Source: Hymenobacter frigidus
Lineage (GTDB): Bacteria > Bacteroidota > Bacteroidia > Cytophagales > Hymenobacteraceae
Direction of reading: 5' to 3'
NCBI RefSeq assembly: GCF_014640435.1
Contig: NZ_BMGY01000005.1
Span: 1-64,000, forward strand
DNA length: 64,000 bases
The notes under the pieces were generated by a model. That model was not told the origin of the DNA. It worked only from the letters and a program-made list of their open reading frames with translations, and ran no database searches. The translations under genes were made by a program, and so were the position numbers. This document shows, piece by piece, positions 60,597 to 64,000 of this stretch. Position 1 is the first letter of the stretch. Each line of letters opens with the position of its first letter.

Positions 60597-60796
60597 CATG
60601 CGAAGTCAGCTGTTGCGACCGGTTGCAACAAGCTTTGCCGCGCGGAAATGGGTAGTGCAACCGGTTGCAATGGGCTGCGCCGGGCGGAAACGGCGAGTGC
60701 CATTGGTTGCAGTAAGCTTTGCCGCTTGATGGGGGACGTTGCAACCAGTTGCATTGCTTATTTCTGCGCGAAATACCCCGTCCCAACCAGTTGCCA
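60571..60796. repeat. Tandem repeat, six units of exactly 42 bp with a palindromic core
   Basis: The core TTGCAACCGGTTGCAA (or a variant) starts at 60571, 60613, 60655, 60697, 60739 and 60781, spaced 42 bases each time. The core is a 16-base palindrome; the linkers diverge but keep GCTTTGCCGC- and CGGAAA-type blocks. On the minus strand the frame is open through the array and would encode 14-residue repeats with a common C-N pair, but this ORF overlaps the 59847 gene and is not called as a gene. Confidence 0.93.
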
Positions 60797-60827
60797 GGGC
60801 ACTTAGAAAGTCGTTTTTTTGGTCCGT

Positions 60828-60935
60828 CTGTCATCCTGAGCATTCTGCGATTAAAGCAGAGACGAAGGACCTTATCACGTCCGCGCAACAACTGTTCAGG
60901 CGTAATAAGGTCCTTCGCTCCGCTCAGGATGACAG
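60828..60935. repeat. Palindromic element, family B (copy 2)
   Basis: Arms CTGTCATCCTGAGC / GCTCAGGATGACAG and inner GACGAAGGACCTTAT / ATAAGGTCCTTCG. An extra insertion lies in the left arm (ATTCTGCGATTAAAGCAGA). The rest of the gap up to 61201 holds a small GACCCC/GGGGTC hairpin (60971-60990) and no recognised gene. Confidence 0.92.
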
Positions 60936-61201
60936 TGGTTTTGACTTTCTAAACAGCTTCGTTGTGTGAAAGACCCCTCAGGTTGGGGTCCGCCGGAAAA
61001 TTTTAGTCCGCGACAAGCCAGGTAGTTACCCCGACTACATCGCTGCGGCCTACGAAGTCGTACCATTCGCCTTTGGCATAAAACCAACTCGTATTTGGGG
61101 CAGGAGCTTCTGCACGCATCGCCGCAGCGAATATTTTACGGTTCGTCCGGCTGAACTTTGTGCGAGGCAACATAGTTTGACACTGAATTTCCAAGCTCAT
61201 T

Positions 61202-61933
61202 ATGACATCTACGAAATATCCCGGCCTTATTCCTTCCTACGAGCACGAGCGGCTGGAGGCCTTGCAGCCTTATCAGGTGCTGGGCACCCCCGGCCAAGAG
61301 CTGTTCAACGACTTTGTAGGCATCGTCGCCAAGCTGTTCGACATGCCCATTGCCCTCGTGAGTCTGGTGCGGGCCGACGACGTGGTATTTATCGGCAACA
61401 AAGGCTTGTCCGAAGCGCCGGTCGTTGACCGGGGAGACAGTATGTGCTCCGTGGCCATTCTGAATGACGGCATCACCGAGTTCCAGGACGTGGCCACTAC
61501 GCCCTGCGAGCTGGTCAACCCCTTCGTGGCGCAGCAGATGCAATTGGGTTTCTACGCTGGCCAAGCCCTGCGCACTCCCTCCGGCCAGGCGGTGGGCAGC
61601 CTGTGCATCATCGACCGCCGCCCCCGCCAACTCAGCGTCTTGGAAAGTGAGCTGCTGCGGGAGCTGGCCCTGGTAGCCCAGGAACTCCTGCGTCTGCAAG
61701 CCGCCCGCGCCACCGACGACGCCGCTCTGCTGCCCGCCCTGCGCATCCGCCTCGATGGCTCCGTGCAGCAGTCCCTCACCCGCCTCACCACCCTGGCCGA
61801 GCTGCGCCAGTGGGAAACCGCCACCGACTCCGCGGAGGCCCAGCGCTACGCCGATTCCCGCCTCGATGAGGCGCGCTACCTGGCCCGGACGCTCTATCGC
61901 GAGCTGCAAGCGGTGAAGGTGCAGGCGCGCTAG
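61202..61933 (+). CDS. GAF domain protein
   Basis: 243 residues, soluble. One GAF domain at residues about 15-165 (LFNDFVGIVAKLFDMPIALVSLVRADDVVFIGNKGL ... SMCSVAILNDGITEFQDV ... FYAGQALRTPSGQAVGSLCIIDRRPRQLS), followed by a helical C-terminal part of about 75 residues (LRELALVAQELLRLQ...LDEARYLARTLYRELQAVK). There is no kinase or output domain, so it probably signals through a partner or oligomer. Ligand unknown. Confidence 0.87.
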   Translation: MTSTKYPGLIPSYEHERLEALQPYQVLGTPGQELFNDFVGIVAKLFDMPIALVSLVRADDVVFIGNKGLSEAPVVDRGDSMCSVAILNDGITEFQDVATTPCELVNPFVAQQMQLGFYAGQALRTPSGQAVGSLCIIDRRPRQLSVLESELLRELALVAQELLRLQAARATDDAALLPALRIRLDGSVQQSLTRLTTLAELRQWETATDSAEAQRYADSRLDEARYLARTLYRELQAVKVQAR

Positions 61934-62075
61934 GTATAACTACGGGTAGCTGCCGGACCGCTATTCCCTCGGTAGCGCGGGCCTGTTACTTTAAAACCGA
62001 CCCTTTCTCCGGTTACCTTTGTTGATTCTGTGCGCCGAAATCAATCGGTGTAACCAGGTTAATCAGCGAGAATCC

Positions 62076-64000
62076 GTGATAGTTTGCATTGCCGAAAAGC
62101 CCAGTGTCGCCCGTGAAATCGCCACCGTGCTGGGCGCCACCCGCCGCATGGACGGCTACATGGAAGGCAATGGCTACCAGGTCACCTGGACCTTCGGCCA
62201 CTTCTGCCAGCTCAAGGAGCCCGACGACTACCAGCCCGAATGGAAGCGCTGGAACCTGCACAACCTGCCCATGATTCCCGACTCGTTCGGCATCAAGCTC
62301 ATGCGGCGCGACGAGGGCGTGGTAAAGCAGTTTCAGACCATTAAGCGGCTGGTAGACGAGGCCACCGAGGTGATAAACTGCGGCGACGCCGGGCAGGAGG
62401 GGGAGGTGATTCAGCGTTGGGTGCTGATGGAGGCCAAGTGCCGTAAGCCCGTGAAACGCCTCTGGATTTCGTCGCTCACCGAGGAGGCCATCCGCCAGGG
62501 CTTCCAGAACCTGCGCGAGGCCAAGGAATTCGATAGCCTCTACCAGGCCGGCAAAAGCCGCGCCGTGGGCGACTGGCTCCTGGGCCTGAACGCCACCCGC
62601 CTTTTTACCCTCAAGTACACTACCTACCAAGACAAACAGCTACTGAGCATCGGCCGGGTGCAAACCCCCACGCTGGCCCTGATAGTGGAGCGCTGGCACG
62701 AAATCCAAAACTTCCGGCCCGAGCCGTATTGGGTGCTGCGGACGGAATACCGGGGCACGATGTTCAGCCACATGGCCGCGCCGGACAAGGCCAAAGACGC
62801 CGACGCCGCGCCCGACAACAAAAGTCGCCTGCGGGCACTGGGCTACTTCGTGACCGAGGAAGAAGCCCGCGAAGCCCTGGAGCAGGTGCGCCCCGCCCCG
62901 TTGCGGGTGACCGAGGTGGAGATAAAAAAAGGCCGCGAATCCCCGCCGCGCTTGTTCGACCTCACTTCCCTGCAAGTGCAGTGCAACAACCAGCTAAGCC
63001 TGTCGGCCGAGGACACGCTGAAAATCGTGCAGGCGCTGTACGAGAAAAAAGCCGTGAGCTACCCGCGCGTAGACACCACGTTTCTGCCCGACGACCAGTA
63101 CCCAAAAATCCCCGGCATCCTGCGCGGCATGGGTTACGACAGCCTCACCGCGCCGCTGCTGGCGACCAAGATTCCCAAGACCCCCAAGGTTTTTAACAAC
63201 AACAAAGTCACCGACCACCACGCCATCATCCCGACCGGGGCCGCGGGCCCCGGCGGCGGCATGGAGAGCAGCGTGTACGACATCATCGCGCGCCGCTTCA
63301 TCGCCGCCTTCTACCCCGACTGCGAGGTGAGCAACACCACCGTGCTGGCCGAAGCCGCCGAGCGTCCCTTCCGCGTGCGCGGCCGGCAAATCCTAAACCC
63401 CGGCTGGCGCGTGGTATACGGCAACCCCGAGGAGCAGCAGGCCCCCAAGCCCGCGTCCGCGCCGGGTGCCGTGGCCACGGAGGCTGACGATGACGCGGTT
63501 TCTACCGTCCTCCCCAGCTTTGTGAAAGGCGAAAGCGGCTCCCACGAGCCGCGGCTGGACAGCAAAACCACTCAGCCGCCCAAGGACTACACCGAGGCCA
63601 CCCTGCTGCGCGGCATGGAAACGGCCGGCCGCAACATCGACGACGAAGAGCTGCGCCAGGCCATGAAGGAAAACGGCATCGGCCGCCCCAGTACCCGCGC
63701 CGCCATCATCGAAACGCTGTTTAAGCGCAACTACATCAAGCGCGAAAAGAAGCGTATTATCCCCACCCCCACGGGAGTGGAGTTGATTGGATTAATCCGA
63801 AATCCGACCCTTAAATCAGCGGAGCTCACGGGCCAGTGGGAGCACAAGCTGCGCCAGATTGAAAAGGGTGAATTGTCCTCAGAGAACTTCCTGGGTGAGC
63901 TTTCGGACTTGGTGCGCGAGATGGTGCAGGAAGTGAAGCAGGATAACCGGGGCCGCATGGTCACGTCTGGCAGCGCCGAACTGGCCATCAGCCAGGCCCA
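62076..64000 (+). CDS. topB: DNA topoisomerase III (partial, runs off the window end)
   Basis: At least 641 residues, no stop before position 64000. GTG start at 62076 (VIVCIAEKPSVAREIA), then the Toprim acidic region with NCGDAGQEGEVIQ, the catalytic Tyr at residue 329 (KKAVSYPRVDTTFLPDD), the HHAIIPTG motif and the C-terminal MKENGIGRPSTRAAIIETL block. Type IA enzyme that relaxes and decatenates DNA. This is the Bacteroidota form in which DAGQEGE replaces the usual DREGE. The downstream C-terminus is outside the window. Confidence 0.95.
   Translation, partial: MIVCIAEKPSVAREIATVLGATRRMDGYMEGNGYQVTWTFGHFCQLKEPDDYQPEWKRWNLHNLPMIPDSFGIKLMRRDEGVVKQFQTIKRLVDEATEVINCGDAGQEGEVIQRWVLMEAKCRKPVKRLWISSLTEEAIRQGFQNLREAKEFDSLYQAGKSRAVGDWLLGLNATRLFTLKYTTYQDKQLLSIGRVQTPTLALIVERWHEIQNFRPEPYWVLRTEYRGTMFSHMAAPDKAKDADAAPDNKSRLRALGYFVTEEEAREALEQVRPAPLRVTEVEIKKGRESPPRLFDLTSLQVQCNNQLSLSAEDTLKIVQALYEKKAVSYPRVDTTFLPDDQYPKIPGILRGMGYDSLTAPLLATKIPKTPKVFNNNKVTDHHAIIPTGAAGPGGGMESSVYDIIARRFIAAFYPDCEVSNTTVLAEAAERPFRVRGRQILNPGWRVVYGNPEEQQAPKPASAPGAVATEADDDAVSTVLPSFVKGESGSHEPRLDSKTTQPPKDYTEATLLRGMETAGRNIDDEELRQAMKENGIGRPSTRAAIIETLFKRNYIKREKKRIIPTPTGVELIGLIRNPTLKSAELTGQWEHKLRQIEKGELSSENFLGELSDLVREMVQEVKQDNRGRMVTSGSAELAISQA

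Noticed and set aside
60571..60796. CRISPR array
   Set aside because: The units are contiguous 42-base tandem repeats with a conserved core and drifting linkers; there are no unique equal-length spacers between identical repeats and no cas genes.
61003..61200. 65-codon minus-strand ORF before the GAF gene
   Set aside because: No recognisable motif or translation signal. It would overlap the promoter region of the GAF gene. Left as unsupported.

Overview
The window looks like chromosomal DNA of a GC-rich Bacteroidota, most likely Hymenobacter or a close relative. Evidence: Bacteroidota-type families (TonB-dependent receptor, BatA and DUF58 proteins, DUF4159, PepSY-like and CarboxypepD_reg-like proteins), few Shine-Dalgarno sites, a -33 TTTG / -7 TAnnTTTG promoter before a riboswitch, and many intergenic palindromes. 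There is no rRNA, tRNA, transposase, phage gene or CRISPR array. This assignment is by eye, without a database search.

Layout. 0.1-6.9 kb (minus): aerotolerance-type cluster DUF4159, MoxR ATPase, DUF58, BatA-like and DUF4175-like protein. 7.1-7.8 kb: small outer-membrane barrel. 7.9-18.9 kb (minus): three paralogous TldD/PmbA-like pairs, with a CarboxypepD_reg-like protein between the first and second. 19.1-22.1 kb: orphan molybdopterin oxidoreductase and a PAP2 phosphatase. 22.3-30.2 kb: RND efflux operon (TolC, adaptor, permease) divergent from a two-component system. 30.2-33.4 kb: PepSY-like protein, small secreted protein, and a NERD-like/coiled-coil/TM/WG-repeat protein. 33.6-42.8 kb (plus): a complete reductive pyrimidine catabolism set, from uracil reduction by PreT/PreA through HydA, beta-ureidopropionase and aminotransferase to a CoA-acylating semialdehyde dehydrogenase, with a small GIY-YIG gene among them. 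43.1-44.2 kb: XdhC. 44.7-49.5 kb: two-component system, SulP transporter and beta-carbonic anhydrase, with four 11-bp-spaced TTTTAATT-like repeats before the transporter. 49.7-54.4 kb: divergent M1 aminopeptidase and TonB receptor. 54.5-59.0 kb: a sulfur-type locus consisting of a promoter, a SAM-I riboswitch, a 15-residue ORF with six consecutive Cys codons, an ATP-grasp ligase, a luciferase-like monooxygenase and an amino-acid permease. 59.2-64.0 kb: stress-domain protein, unknown protein, a six-unit 42-bp tandem repeat, a GAF protein and topoisomerase III running off the end.

A second theme is the load of REP/MITE-like palindromes. About two dozen copies from at least six families lie between genes. 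One is nested inside another, one is inserted in frame in the RND permease gene, and a different family occupies the same tldD-pmbA gap in two or more of the three paralogous pairs. Their arms carry ATG codons and open frames that falsely lengthen the N-termini of neighbouring genes, so starts here were chosen inside the ORFs where the upstream part is palindrome sequence.

The strongest candidate for an undescribed system is the 54.5-59.0 kb locus: apparent dual control by S-adenosylmethionine (riboswitch) and cysteine (poly-Cys leader) of an uncharacterised ligase/monooxygenase/permease set.
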